Source of the DNA: Sarocladium kiliense
Lineage: Eukaryota; Ascomycota; Sordariomycetes; Hypocreales; Sarocladiaceae
NCBI GenBank assembly: GCA_030734395.1
Contig: JAUZTG010000050.1
Coordinates: 124,001-188,000, forward strand
Length of the DNA stretch: 64,000 nt
Direction of reading: 5' to 3'
The position numbers were made by a program, and so were the translations under genes. This document shows, piece after piece, positions 32,401 through 43,844 of the stretch (positions within the stretch are counted from its first letter, which is position 1; each line of letters opens with the position of its first letter). Below the pieces are notes generated by a model. The model had not been told where the DNA came from. It was given only the letters and a program-made list of their open reading frames with translations, and ran no database searches.

Positions 32401-32445
32401 TCTGAGCTATATGGGCGCCCAGCACGGAGACGACGCAATCACTAG
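29445..32445 (+). CDS. Patatin-like phospholipase with central RING-like Cys cluster, 937 aa
   Basis: Five exons, 29445-30411, 30456-31025, 31072-31465, 31516-31542 and 31590-32445 (one only 27 nt); 2814 nt in frame. Residues ~1-390 form an N-terminal region without a known domain. At ~410-465 comes a Cys/His cluster CFTCL...CGHWICENC...CRLC, resembling a RING or treble-clef zinc site. Then the patatin domain: oxyanion motif DGGGVKG, nucleophile motif GVSVG (split by an intron) and a second catalytic DGG (QDGGVMG), so the Ser-Asp dyad looks intact. Patatin-like enzymes hydrolyse lipid acyl esters; in fungi such domains often occur in or near NLR-type receptors. The C-terminal ~200 residues are uncharacterised. 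Confidence 0.82.
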
Positions 32446-32516
32446 GAAGCCGACTTCAATTCCTCCTCAAGTGCTCTAATCAGCTTCCTAGCGACACCCC
32501 TTTTCGCCAATCTGAC

Positions 32517-33377
32517 TTGACGCAGAGATCCTCGATTACCACACGGTGTTTATCTGCTTCGTGGGACATAGAGCGCATCACAAAGCCGATGAGACCAGAA
32601 CCACTGCCTCGACTCTGGTACATGTTGGAGACTAGGTTCTCTCACAGCGACTCGCAAGTACGTGAAAGAATGCAGCCTCAGGATGGTAGTGCTTTCGCCT
32701 ACTCGAGGTACCAAACCTACGAAGTCACCGTCACGGACCTCTTCTACGCCGACGACGCCGAGGGTCTATGCGTCAGCACCCCAGGCCTGAAGCCGTGCAG
32801 CCCTACTCGCACGTTGCCGACGACTACCGGCGAAACTATCAAAACAACGTACTTCGCGCCCGTTCTCATCACGAACCCAGAGTCATGTACTCGCACCGAG
32901 TTCTCCTACAGCACCTCCTTGACCGTGTCTCCACCGGCCTTCTCGTCGCAGGTCCCGGATATCGCAGAGCAGGCCATCGAGTCTGTTCATGCCCTTGTCG
33001 TCACTACATATGTCACCACCACAGGATCGAATCTCGGCGGCCAGGCCTTGACGACCTCCATCTGCGAGGTGTACCTGCGTGACGACGCCATCAAGAACCT
33101 CGGTGCGGATAATACCTACGCGCAGAGCCAGTGCGTCGATCCCCGCCAGCACGCGTGCTCCGTTGCCCAGGCGCGGACCGAAACAGATGCGTCTGCTCTC
33201 TGCGCGGCTACCGACCAGAGCACGTATCCACCTGAGAACATTGGGGCTGCAACGAAGACAGATAGCGCTGAGGCGACGACGACTACGTCTGGAGCTGCGG
33301 CGACTGGACTTGATGCTTTCATGCCGGTCATGTTTGGGCTTCCTGGCGCTGCTGTTCTGCTCGGCGTATTCATGTAG
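32517..33377 (+). pseudogene. 5'-truncated surface (GPI-anchor-like) protein
   Basis: From about 32690 onward the frame reads like an extracellular fungal protein: Thr/Ser-rich, Cys spaced through (CVSTPGLKPC, ESCTRTEF, SICEVY), and an end of Thr/Ala followed by a hydrophobic tail (AFMPVMFGLPGAAVLLGVFM) typical of a GPI-anchor signal. The first ~57 codons are unlike this and contain no signal peptide, so the real 5' end appears to be missing or replaced. GC and third-position C/G rise visibly over 32,690-33,370 compared with the flanks. It could still be transcribed. Confidence 0.55.
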
Positions 33378-33656
33378 GGATAGCGATGTGTAAAGAGAAC
33401 GGCGATCATGTTATATAGCGAAATCGTTCAGTTTGGGGGAATGGAAGTCGAGATAAATCTGATCGAGACATGAGGTACAGGCCCTTGGAGTATCTTGACA
33501 CACACAAAGCATTTGTCAAATTATAGGTAACTAACGCAAATCAACCCACCCAGTTGGAGCTAAAGTCTTGTGTTGTCCATGGGCAACATATCTCGAGGAC
33601 TGAGACCAAAGTCATTTGGGAAAGCGTATAAGGCAACCCAACACGCCAAGGTCATC

Positions 33657-34384
33657 TCAGCAGGCGCCTCCCAGGTGCATGAGATGGGTGCCAGTCTTCA
33701 GATTGGCATACGAGTATGCCCTGGACGCTGGGGGGAAAGTGCCGTTCGCCGCCCAAAGGTCGATAAGGAGTTGCATCGGTTCGAGATCGTCCGGCTCAAG
33801 CATTCCGAGTTCAGTAGCCGTCATAATAAAGTGGCTGAAGCAGCTATTAAGCTGCTTCTCGAGGTTAAGATGGTAGAAAGGATCGATGAAGTGACTCCAG
33901 TACAGGTGTGCATAGACACGGAACATTTGGAGGAAGATGGTCCTACCCACACTGTGGAACTCCTCTGGAAAGCCGCTCCGCTTGCCTGTCCACTCGTCCG
34001 GGCTGGCGACTTTGGACAGCACATCTTGAACGATAATTGGGTTCGGTGCGTACGAAACGCCAGAAGGATCGGTCGGGAAAATCGTTGCTTTATCGATCTT
34101 GCCAGATATCCAACGCTGCATGAGGCCCATATAATCATATGCAGCGAGCTCGGTTGGCTCGTGCCGGTTATTGAGCCAGGTGTACGAATGATTCCTAGAC
34201 TCTGTAAGCCTTGAGCGGATAAACTGCTTACAAGGACGCACAAACCTTCCAGCCGACATTGTTGGGCAAGTGGTGGAGTTGCAAATAGGAACGAGCCAAG
34301 GGTCATTGACCAATTGGTCTGCCGTGGTCCTGCCTGCGGTGACCAACACAGCACCCTTCTCATGAGGGGGAGAAACAGTTTCAT
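33657..34384 (-). CDS. Mob1/phocein-family kinase activator, N-terminus unresolved
   Basis: Exons about 34384-34246 and 34194-33657, around a 51-nt intron (GTTTGT...TCTAG). The sequence follows the Mob1 family, which binds and activates NDR/LATS-type kinases in mitotic exit and morphogenesis: NSTTCPTMSAG, a YTWLNN stretch, IFPT, RVYAHLYWSHF, LNSCFSHFIM. The four zinc ligands are present (C-x4-C in CNSTTC, H-x4-H in HLYWSH). Upstream codons are open to about 34384, but a convincing start was not found. It is more divergent than a core Mob1 or Mob2 would be, so it may be an accessory paralogue. Confidence 0.78.
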
Positions 34385-34536
34385 CTCCCTTCCGAGGAAG
34401 TCCGGGACTTCACCCTCCTGGTTGCGTGACTTTCGTCTATACTAAACCCTTCGGCACTGGCTTCTTCGCTGTCCAAATGTACCTAGTTCATTAATAAGTA
34501 ATCGTGATCAAGAGGGACAGTGAGCTTCGAACAAAC

Positions 34537-35930
34537 TTACATCCTGCAGTAGGGATGCCAGCGGAGGGTGCAGACCTCTTCCTTGACCTTTTCACAGAGC
34601 TTTCGGACATTCCAAGGGTTCTCATTGAGCTTTTCCGCCATGGGCATGAGGCTCAAGGCCTCAAGACCAATACAAAACCCCAGATTGAACCAGCGGCCCG
34701 TCTCCCACTCTTGCCCGTCCCGGCTCCAAGGATTGTAATAGACCTTGATGACCTCCTGCCTGAAATCGGTGAAGCCTGCTTGCTCCATCAGATGGCGGGT
34801 TTCCTCTGGCTCGACCTTCACGCTACGGCCAAGCTTCTCCATGCTGGTGACAAATAAGTCAGTCCATTCCTTGAGTGCTGAATTGAACGGCATCTCTGTG
34901 TTATCCCAATTTGGCCGCCAGTCTAACTCGACATGCTCTATATACCCCAAACCTGGTGCTAAATGCCTGAAAAGTTGTTAGTCGGTGGAGTTGTGGGTCA
35001 AATGGACCGTGCCATCAAGACTTACGCAAATGCTTTCCGGTACATTTCAGGCCACAAATCGGTTTGTATACTACCGTACAACATCCGCATGTGCACCAGG
35101 TCGCAGTCGCGATACAGGGGATCCCATGATGGCTCTTCGATGTCGAACTTCACCGTCTTCATGCCAACAGGAATGCTGGGTATTGTCAGCAACGTGTTTT
35201 CATAGGCGTAATGTTAAGGACTTACAGTGCTGGTTGGATCCGAGTGATATCAACGGCCATTACATCCACGCCTTCAGGAAGCCTACAATTGCAAATGCCA
35301 TTAGTTTGTCAACCATCACGATAACTTTACGGGCTAGGCTCACTCCTCAGCGACTGTGACTGCCCAAATGCCAGTACCCGTACCAAGGTCTAGGACCTTC
35401 GGCTTTCTCCCTAAGGCGTTGAGCGCATAGGTGTACAGCTTCCCTTCGCGCGCAATCTGGAAGATTTTGTGAAACAAATCCAGCCTGTTCAGTTCTTCCT
35501 GACCATGATATCAGTACCAGTTCTTATGAGTGTTGGATTGAAAGGATGGCCAGCACGTACTGCATCGATCGGGAAGACATATTTCAGAGGCTTGTGTGAG
35601 CTGTAGAAACGTCCATACTTCCAGAATCCATCTGTGATGAATTTGACACTGTTTTCGCCGTTCCTTTAATACTAGAGGTCAGGCGTGATCTCATAAGGGC
35701 TGAGTTTGGCGGCTCACATGTCGCCAGCGAAAATGCTGTTGTGAAAGCTGGCACTTGGCAGGAAAGCGGCACTTCAAGCCTTGACGCGTGGAGTCGTTAG
35801 GAGTAAGCACGGTCTGATCTAGATCAATGTCGTTGACTGCAGTGAGAGATAGTAAAGATTCGAGCGGTTGAGGTCTGGAGTGTGAAAGGCGACGTTGGAG
35901 GGGTTGGGCCGACTCATTTGAGATGTGACG
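34537..35930 (-). CDS. LaeA-like SAM-dependent methyltransferase, multi-exon
   Basis: Several short exons can be followed by their motifs, from 5' to 3': FITDGFWKYGRFYSSHKPL (near 35600), LDLFHKIFQIAREGKLY, then the SAM-binding motif I VLDLGTGTGIWAV (near 35390), DVMAVDI, DLVHMRMLYGSI, and a last exon from GYIEHVELDWRP to the stop at 34537. This is the layout of fungal LaeA/velvet-linked and secondary-metabolism methyltransferases. Splicing at the 5' end is uncertain; an exon at about 35720-35770 (SFHNSIFAGD) seems to precede the first motif. No biosynthetic core enzyme lies nearby, so the substrate cannot be inferred. Confidence 0.75.
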
Positions 35931-35959
35931 GATTTTGATGTGGACGAGCTGCCGGAACA

Positions 35960-37050
35960 AAGACGGAATCCAGCGGCTTGTGTTGGCTGCTACTGAAGGC
36001 CCAACTTGACGACTGTAATGAGCCAGCCTAACACGAAGATGGTTAGGTTGGAGGGAGGTGGAGTTGACATGGGTCCATGGACAGCTGTGATCGAGTCAGA
36101 CAAGGCTCATGATCTTGTTGTGATTGAAAGGCCCCCTGAATGTACAGCCAAGCATGTCTCGAGAGCACGGCCAGTCACAGAGGGGTGCTAGAGATTACGT
36201 GGGATCGTGTTAGAGGGGTGCGTTCGCGGCCGGGCCTTGGTGGACTTCGATGCCCTGGCTCTTGCCTCTCATACCCGCAAAGAAGTCACCGGGGTGAGGA
36301 AAGGGCAGCAGGTCTAGCAGGCACATCGGGAGAGTCAAAGCCGTCCTCGGCTGGATCGCGGCGGTGGATTACATTACTAAGTACACATCATGCGCGAGGC
36401 CGCCAGTGGTTGTGTTTGTTAGTACTCAGGTGCGACCCGTTGACCGTGGAAGGAGTGTGAGCTCCTACGCAGCCGTTAGCAACATCCCACCCTAAGACAG
36501 CCGTTTCCAACGGGCGACATGCCGAACCAAAGCATCCTCTCTTCGTCCTTCACGACCCGCGTCCCGTCGCTACCCACGCCCTACCTAACAAGACTAGCAG
36601 ATTGTGAATTAGGCTCCCTCGTCAACCGGATGTCAACAGTAGGTAACAGATTCGGCATGTACAAGTTCAAAGCCTCAATCTCGGTAGAAAGGCAAGTTGG
36701 GAAGGCAAGTTGGGAAGGCAAGTTGGGAAGGCAAGTTGGGAAGGCAAGTTGGGAAGGCAAGTTGGGAAGGCAAGTTGGGAAGATAACCCAAACACCTGAG
36801 CCGGCAAACGGAGGTGGTAAGCGGGCTAGCAGGGTTCCCCGCTAGCGTTACACCCGAGAATAAATGAGTCTCTATACTGGTTCTCATCACTGTTGACGAT
36901 ACCAATCATCCTCGAAGTGAGGTGTACTGTCAGAAACAGCCTTCCTGATTTCCTAGTAGAAAATCGACCTTCATGCATTCTTGACATCCCTTTACTCCTC
37001 TTGCGCAATCAACGCGCCTGCTGGAGCTGTCAGCCCCGGGTCACTGAACT
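35960..37050. other. Intergenic with a 13-bp minisatellite
   Basis: Short plus-strand frames at 36006, 36140 and 36519 have no recognisable features. The last is open only because it spans the minisatellite. Confidence 0.45.
36691..36782 (+). repeat. 13-bp minisatellite, about seven units
   Basis: Seven near-perfect units of gaaggcaagttgg. The unit length is not a multiple of three, and no reliable gene overlaps it. Confidence 0.95.
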
Positions 37051-38177
37051 ATGCTGTCATCAACCTCCCATGCAAATTTGCCTTCCCCGCCTTCACATCC
37101 TTTATCGTGCACTATAGTGTCGGAGATACAATCATTGCTCCATCGTCACTTGCAGAAAGCATCAAGGTTTCAGAGACCTCCAAGGAATCTGCGCAAGTCG
37201 TTCACGGTTGATTATTATCATGAGGCAGTGCAACAACATACTGGCAGTATCCTTTTGGCTGTAGGATTCCAAGCCTGGCTGGGCTACTTCCTAGCAGGCA
37301 ACGCAACGCGAGACAAATCGAAATATAAAGGCAAAGCGAGCGAGCGTCTCATCCTATCAAGGCTCGAGGAACTATCAGTCGAGAAACAGCAATCTATTGC
37401 GCGAGCCTTATGTGTAGAAAGGCTTAGTGAATACGTCGAAGGCAAGATTAGGGAGTGGGAAGAACATTGCCGATCTAGTAAGCTTCATAACCCAATTCAG
37501 CACGTTGCTTCATATTAACGTATTTTGCACTAACAGCCACTACTATGTCCGTGAATCTCGAGATTGACGATGGCGCAACAGTGGCAATCAACAATCACCT
37601 GACGCCATTACCGAGGCCGCCGAGTCCTATCTTTCCGCATCACCAACACAGTGACGAAGGATCCGAACCAGTAGCCACCGATATGACAGCTCCCCGTGCT
37701 ACAAATGTCGCTCGAATCTTTCCGCCGTTTCTGTGTAGTGCCATTATCAAAGACGAGTGGTCTATGGCAATGGTGCGGATGTCACTTCCAGACCACTCGT
37801 CTAATGACTGGCAGATGACTCTGAGCATTCTGCCCACGAAAGTGGAATATTTGGCGATGGCGTTGTTCGGAATTCACCTGGACTCTGAGGCTGGGAAGTG
37901 GTATATGGTTATGGACAATGGCTCACGCATTGCACCCTATCCTCGGTTCATCTTCGATGGAGCCGAAGAGAAAGTCTTGGTTGGCCTATTCGGCTCACCT
38001 GTCAATGACGCCGTCCAAGGCAGTTTCCAACGTAGGATGGAAATCAACAATGGGCTTACCAGAACAAACTGCATTGCCTTATGGGTCAGCGCGGGATTCA
38101 ACGATCCGGCAAGTCTGAGATTGACACTTGGGTCCAAGGAAACTGCTTGGTTGTTGACATTGTTGTTTGACAGCTGA
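37051..38177 (+). CDS. Hypothetical protein, ~355 aa
   Basis: Two exons, 37051-37477 and 37537-38177, with a 59-nt intron (GTAAGC...AACAG); 1068 nt in frame. The N-terminal part is uncertain because a competing frame is also open over 36981-37211. The middle has a helix-rich segment (YFLAGNATRDKSKYKG, ARALCVERLSEYVEGK). The C-terminal exon carries an acidic, Pro-rich linker and then a mixed domain (ALFGIHLDSEAGKWYMVMDN). No family recognised. Confidence 0.5.
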
Positions 38178-38450
38178 AGGAATAGAAGACATATTGATAA
38201 CCCACGTTAGAAACAGCCCCCTTCCCCCGCCGGGCTCCAATCACGCTCAGATCAGATCAGCATGGAGCATGCATGGCTGGTCACCCTAGCTGTACTAAAG
38301 AACCTGAAGCGTACGAGCCCCGGCCTTCAAAGCCTTCTGAGTGTACCATTCTGCCTTCGCCCTTAATGATGTTTGGCGTCGAAGGGGATGAGAGGTTTGG
38401 AAGTTCGGGAAAGCTTTCTTTAGAAAATGGTAACATATTGGAACGCTATG

Positions 38451-39740
38451 TCAAAAGCGGACACGGAACTGCCTGGTTTCTCTTGAGCCTGCTGGATAAG
38501 CATCTGCTGGACTCTGAAGAGGGGCTTGCGAAATTGGTGAAAGATGCGAAAGATGTTCCAGGTGCTCTGCATCTAGCTGTCTCCGAAGCGCCACAGCGTT
38601 CTGCACAGCTTCGTCCGACATATGCGCAGCAAAGTGTTGTGAACGTGCCGTAAGAGAGAGACGTCTAACCGTAACAAGATCATTGACTGTTGCGACACAA
38701 AGCAAGGAGCTGTCCTCGGCTATGGTGATATCCTCAAAGACGTGGCTTCGCTTATCAACCAACTCTCTCGCCTCAGATACAATCTGCGTGCACTGGCGGA
38801 TGCTGTGCTTTGTCTGTTGGAGTTGCGCAAGTTGTTCAGCGAATGGCTCAGGAAACCCGTCTCTTAGAGATATAGCGCCCAACTCGTCAGTTAATAAAGC
38901 CTTATAACTCTGCAAACGAGTGACGAGAGACTGGATGGAGTCGTTGACTTCGCATAGTGCTGATGCGAGGATCTTGTGTGCTGGCGGACGACGTGCGAAG
39001 TGCGTGTGTTCGAATGATGTCGCGAACTGAGCAGACAACTGAGCACACAAGTCAAGACCACGTTTAGTGCTCTCCCTTTCCTCCAGTAACGACGTCGATT
39101 CGATCGCAACATCATCAATGGCTGTCGCATCTCTAGCCTGGAGGCTGTCGACCCTCGATTCGAGATTACTCAAGTGGGTGCCTAGGTCCTTTATAGTGTC
39201 TGAAGCCATGCCCTTGAAATTTTCAAGGACCTCGGGCGAAATAGCAGCGATACGGCTGCGAGTGCGCGAAATCAGCAGAGGCGCTCAGAATAGAGGAGTG
39301 TACAGGCCTGAATCCACTTACAGGTTTGCAGCTGCTAGAGCAATGCGGATAGTAGACTTGTATCCAGCTATCATACCCCTGAAGTCGTTGATATCACCTT
39401 GGAGATATCTTATTGCAATCCAATTGCACACACCTGGCCGCGCTGCGCTACTGGTAAGTTTGGTATATCGCTGGATGACTTTGCTAAACTCCTCGCATGC
39501 GTGTCCGCAGCGCTGAAGAGGAAAGCTGAGGGCTTGAAAGTCTATATTCGGGTTGCTAGCGATAGTCTCAAGCAGAGTACCTAGGACAGGAGTTAAATCA
39601 CTGACTTCGGCCTTAAGTGCTTGAGCATTCTTCTCTTGGCCTTGGGTGGCACAGATAAGTTCATGCAGTGCTGTACTGGCTTTGAAGGCGAAGCCGACTG
39701 CTGCCAGAATACCGGCCGTGATGCTGAGCGGATCTGCCAT
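38451..39740 (-). CDS. Fungal STAND-type N-terminal (PigL_N-like) domain protein, 407 aa
   Basis: Two exons, 39740-39322 and 39255-38451, with a 66-nt intron; 1224 nt in frame. It begins MADPLSITAGILAAVGFAFK, the characteristic start of the fungal N-terminal domain found on many STAND/NLR proteins and on azaphilone cluster protein L. A long helical region (DLTPVLGTLLETIASNP; IRIALAAANLR across the splice) and a coiled coil follow. No NACHT or NB-ARC domain follows, so this is a stand-alone form that might act as an adaptor for such receptors; that role is inferred. Confidence 0.75.
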
Positions 39741-40509
39741 TACGAAAATATGTATGTCTCCGAAATATTGATGGCAGGAGCAGTTCTGTGGCGAGAAGAT
39801 AATAGGGGAATATCAGATCTGGCCGCGTGACGTCTGGCTACGCACAAGGCCGCATTCCGCTGGCTCATGGGTTCCACAATAATAAGTGCGGGGTCGGCGC
39901 CTGATGTGTGCCTCAATGTCTTCAATGTTCCGGAGCCCCGCACAGGGACCAGCAGGATTGAAGTTGCCTTCTCTCAGATGTGGATGGCACTTGCTCTCAA
40001 TTGGGATTTGGCTGAGCACGGAGCCTGTCTAGATGCTGCGTGGAATGTCTATTTAAGGGAAGCAGGCACACAGCGCTAGTAATACTATGGAATGCCCGTC
40101 TCCTGCCGCGAGTCTGGCCTGCCCGCCAATGCGAAGGGCTGTACGTACGAATTTCCAAGCCAACAGAGCTGCCAGCAATAGACCCAGGCTACTAGCTGAG
40201 AGCAGCTTCGACAGCGTTCGGAAGTACGCGGACTTGTATAGCTGCATGCGGCCAGCTGTTTGCCTAATAAGCCTAATAAGTCGCCCCTAACGTGAGGCAC
40301 GCCGAAAAGTCGATGTTCCGTCAGCCCCTGCACGCCGCAGGTGCTCTGAATAAGCAACGTGTGGCTGTGTCTGAAGGCAGCAGTGATGCACTGCCACATT
40401 CAACCTGGTGGCCAGATGGAGTTCTTACGGAGCGACTTATGATCTTCGTTAAAGAACAGCTGTATTGTCCCAGTATTGATTCCGCTGCCCCCTTTCACGG
40501 AAAGAAGTT

Positions 40510-41239
40510 ATGTCCTCACCGATGATGATTGACTTACGCAACGAGGTATGCCCGGATTGCGATTGCAACAAGGGCGACAGTCCCTTAGCTATTGTCGGAA
40601 GCATCTTGGGAATTCTAACCTTCGCCACCACTCTAGCAGCGGCTGCTTTGGTTTATTGCCGCTTGCTAATCGGATGCGACCAGGAGATACGTTTAACCGA
40701 GGAACGCATACAGGTCTATTCCAGGTACCTCCATGTTACAGAAGAACAAGTATTGGAAGCAGTGAAACATTTCGAAGTTCTGGACGCAGGTCTCGAAGGG
40801 GCGGACCAGCCCCGCCAACTCTCTCGGCTCACGTATCTCGTGCATAGAGCTCGCATCGATGTACTCGATCTCGAAAACGTCGTATCTCGCATATCTCATC
40901 CACACGACTCAGCGGTCAGGAAAACGGTAAAATATATCTATGAGAAAGATGAGATATGTCGACGAATGGGAGATTTGGACAATAAGTTTGCTGTTATCAC
41001 GGCTATGAACATGCACGTACACATTCTAATGGCACTTTGTGATGTTATACTTACGAACCAGCAGAACACCAATGTTGTCAGCATTAAGAGACCACGAACT
41101 ACGCAATGAGCTGAAAGAGGAGCTGGTTGGCCTAGCAGCTATTGTCAACAAACATCACACCAGAGTTGACAGCCGTCTAGATAGGATGAGTGGTATTTTG
41201 GATATGTTGGATCCGCTTGCCAGGCCGAGACTAGACTGA
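40510..41239 (+). CDS. Single-pass membrane protein with coiled-coil region, 228 aa
   Basis: Two exons, 40510-41038 and 41082-41239, with a 43-nt intron; 687 nt in frame. A short N-terminus with CPDCDC precedes one hydrophobic helix (AIVGSILGILTFATTLAAAALV), then a charged helical region and Leu/Glu-rich tail. Such small TM-plus-helical proteins are common in fungi, function unknown. The promoter and first codons (40305-40550) are duplicated in inverted orientation at 45117-45368. Confidence 0.62.
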
Positions 41240-41629
41240 GGTCTTTAGGGGTACTCATCACTTCTTCGGTCCGAAATCGATCAGGCAGCACATGCTCTCA
41301 AGACGACATCGGTTTCTGAATGGTGCAACGAATTGCAAGGCTTTGCCGCAGTGTTCAAAGCCGAGAACGTGCACTTCGGCACACTAATGATCCCCGGGGA
41401 GATCATGGGCGTCTCGGCCTTGCAAAAAAATACTAAGAAGGTGCAACATCAACACGATTAGCATTTGCTCTTACTGTTAACGAATAAAATGGCTCTAGTT
41501 TGCGTCAGAAGGTCTTAAATCAAGTTCATAAATATGGAGCCAAGACCACCGCCATCCCCAGATCTAGCGCATCAATGACTGACTTTCCCTGACCTTCGTG
41601 ACCCTCTCTGGTATGTATAGAGCGGCTAA

Positions 41630-42104
41630 TTACTCAACTGGAGCATCTTGCATGGCAGTCATGGCAGAACTGTCAATGACGCCCTGGTCGATCAAAGCCT
41701 GGACAAAGTCGACTGCCCAGTTTTGGCAATTGCCCCCCTGTACATGTGAGCACAGAATGCATGAGCATATATCCTTATCTCGTTCTGGGGGCACCCACCG
41801 CGAAGGGATCCAATGGCGTTGGACTGATTCCCGGACACGGGATTGATCCTGCAATTTGACGCAAGTATTGATTCCATCCTTCGTCAATGCGGCCCAAGAA
41901 GATCCGAGTGTACTGCCTTCTGGTATCTTCCAATTTGTACCCTAACTTCACCTCAGGGTCATAACCTTGGAAAGGACTGCCAACAGCATGATAGATATCT
42001 CCTTTCAATCCATCTTCTCGACGCGTGACGAAGATAGCCCAGTGAGAGGGGGATCTGCGTCGGCTGGTTGCATGGTAGGCAATGAGCCAGACGTAAAGGA
42101 CCAT
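41630..42104 (-). CDS. Possible permuted papain-fold (LRAT/NlpC-P60-like) protein, 137 aa
   Basis: Two exons, 42104-41799 and 41737-41630, with a 61-nt intron (GTGGGT...TACAG); 414 nt in frame. It shows SPSHWAIFV, then DIYHAVGSPFQG, then GGNCQNWAVDFVQAL in the second exon. An early His in an HWAIF strand, a second His and a late NC-x-x-W-type Cys helix are the order of catalytic residues in the permuted papain-like superfamily that contains LRAT and NlpC/P60 enzymes (acyl transfer or amide hydrolysis). The assignment rests on these motifs alone. No signal peptide. Confidence 0.5.
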
Positions 42105-42396
42105 GGCGATAATGAAATATAATTTGGAGTAGAAAGACCTATAGAGCTGTTATGAAAGAGCAGTGAAAGGGTCTGAATCGCTCGCTTCTTGATGTACTTC
42201 TTCTCCTTGTGTCGAGCTTCCGGCTCCCTTCATGTACTGCGGACCTCAGAGTAAGGCAAACATGACAAGCTTAGCAGTTAGTTGTCTTTCTTTGAACGGG
42301 CGGCAAATGAAACCTTTAGCGGCCAACGGTCGGCCTCTTTAATCAAGGAAAGGAAAGTCTACTTCGAACATATCGAGGTGTTCTGCCGCCCACAGA

Positions 42397-42747
42397 ATGA
42401 CAGCGACGGGATTGGCTGGCAGTGCAGCAACCACAAACAATCGCTTCTTATCGACCAGACCAGTTTTAGCGTCCAGGAACCCCTGGAATTGGTTACCAAG
42501 GCGGCACACCTGTCCCAAGGCACTTTTACTGACTGTTGGGTGGGCCGGCTGTTGGTCCGTCGCTGTTGCAAGGCGTTTCGCCCATCAACTCGTGCGAGGC
42601 GCGTACAGCGCCAAGCTCGAAAAACCCTACCTTGTCGCTCTCTTGAGCTGCCATCTTGTTGGTGTGGTCTCGAGAACAGCATCTATAGCACGGAGACTGG
42701 GACTGCCAATCGACACGATTACTTTCCCGGTAAGCACGTGTGGCTGA
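42397..42747 (+). CDS. Uncertain open frame
   Basis: A 116-codon frame with a weakly hydrophobic middle (ALLLTVGWAGCWSVAVA) and a GTAAGC donor near its end at about 42730. Competing frames are also open on both strands. No recognised family; it may not be a gene. Confidence 0.2.
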   Translation: MTATGLAGSAATTNNRFLSTRPVLASRNPWNWLPRRHTCPKALLLTVGWAGCWSVAVARRFAHQLVRGAYSAKLEKPYLVALLSCHLVGVVSRTASIARRLGLPIDTITFPVSTCG

Positions 42748-42849
42748 GCTCTATATTTCATCGGAGAAGATAAACAAAACGAGAGTATTACGCCCGTCAA
42801 AGTGAGCTTGGTTCCCGCAAGATGCCTTCCCCATTATTCGTGGCTATTT

Positions 42850-43844
42850 TTAATACCCATATGCACGAGCATATGACTCAAACCCATCAATGCAGCTCTC
42901 ATTAGGTTCTTGCAAGAAACACGGGATATACTTGGTCAGCCACTCGGACCTGGGCAGAGCAGTATACTCGGCTTTGCAAAACTCCCAGTAGTCTGGATAC
43001 CAGCCAGATTGCCCCCAGTCAATGATAGCAAGAACCCTGTATGGCTGTGTCTTCGAGATGATGATATTGCTTGGGTGGAGATCAGAATGCGTAAAGATGA
43101 TGGCAGCATCGTCTGAGAGAAGTTGCCGGTAAGGATCGGGAATCTCCTCGATCGTCTTACCCGGGAAACGATGTGCAGCCCTTCGCTTGATCATTAGGGA
43201 GAGCCAATCGTGGAAATCCTTGACGGATGTGAATGGTCCAGCACGTGGAAGAACTCCATTGGTGAACATGACGTCGTTGTATGATTGACGGTTTATCTGA
43301 CCTGCTAATGGGCTCAGCCAAAGTTGCCAAGGATGCATCACCAGGATCACCTACCAAGGAACACATCATTTGGGTCTTGACGTAGTTGACGGAGGTCGAC
43401 AAGCATGCTTTGTAGCTGTTTGCAAATGCCGTCTCTGTCTTGTGTGGAGAGCTGAGCCCACTGGGAGTCAAGCCCAGAGCCGTTGATTAGTTCCATATAG
43501 AGGAACACATTATCTCCTTCACTTATCCAGCCATAAATCTCGGGAACTGGGACCTGCGGCAGGTAACGATGGAGTGCCCATAAGCACTGGCCCTCTGCTA
43601 AGGTAACTTTTGGGTCTTGCCCGAATTTGACGATAAGACCAAGCTCCTCGAAGAGAGCTGGTCGCCGCGTACGAGGAACCGTGTCGAAAGCCGCACAACC
43701 GGATGCAGCTCGGCTCAAAACTTCGGAGGGCGTGGGAAGTCGAGCACTCTTGTTGCGCGTGAAAAAGGTTGAGGTATCAAAGACGACAGAATCGCTGTTC
43801 GGCAAACTGGCCGTGGGTATAACGGGAGCCTTTGTTTGCATCAC
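42850..43844 (-). CDS. Aminoglycoside-phosphotransferase-like (APH) kinase, 313 aa
   Basis: Two exons, 43844-43355 and 43301-42850, with a 53-nt intron; 942 nt in frame. The kinase-like fold is clear: an ATP-side strand VKFG, an acidic residue region (PEIYGW, YMELI), the Brenner-type catalytic loop HSDLHPSNIII and the metal-binding IIDWGQSGWYPDYWEF. This APH/choline-kinase-like family is greatly expanded in filamentous fungi; most members have no known substrate and do not confer antibiotic resistance. Confidence 0.82.

Noticed and set aside
29445..36000. Secondary-metabolite gene cluster around the LaeA-like gene
   Set aside because: No polyketide synthase, NRPS, terpene cyclase, P450 or transporter was found in the window near it.
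38273..38653. Plus-strand frame of 126 codons
   Set aside because: It overlaps, antisense, the end of the STAND-N protein gene, whose spliced frame is long and family-like.
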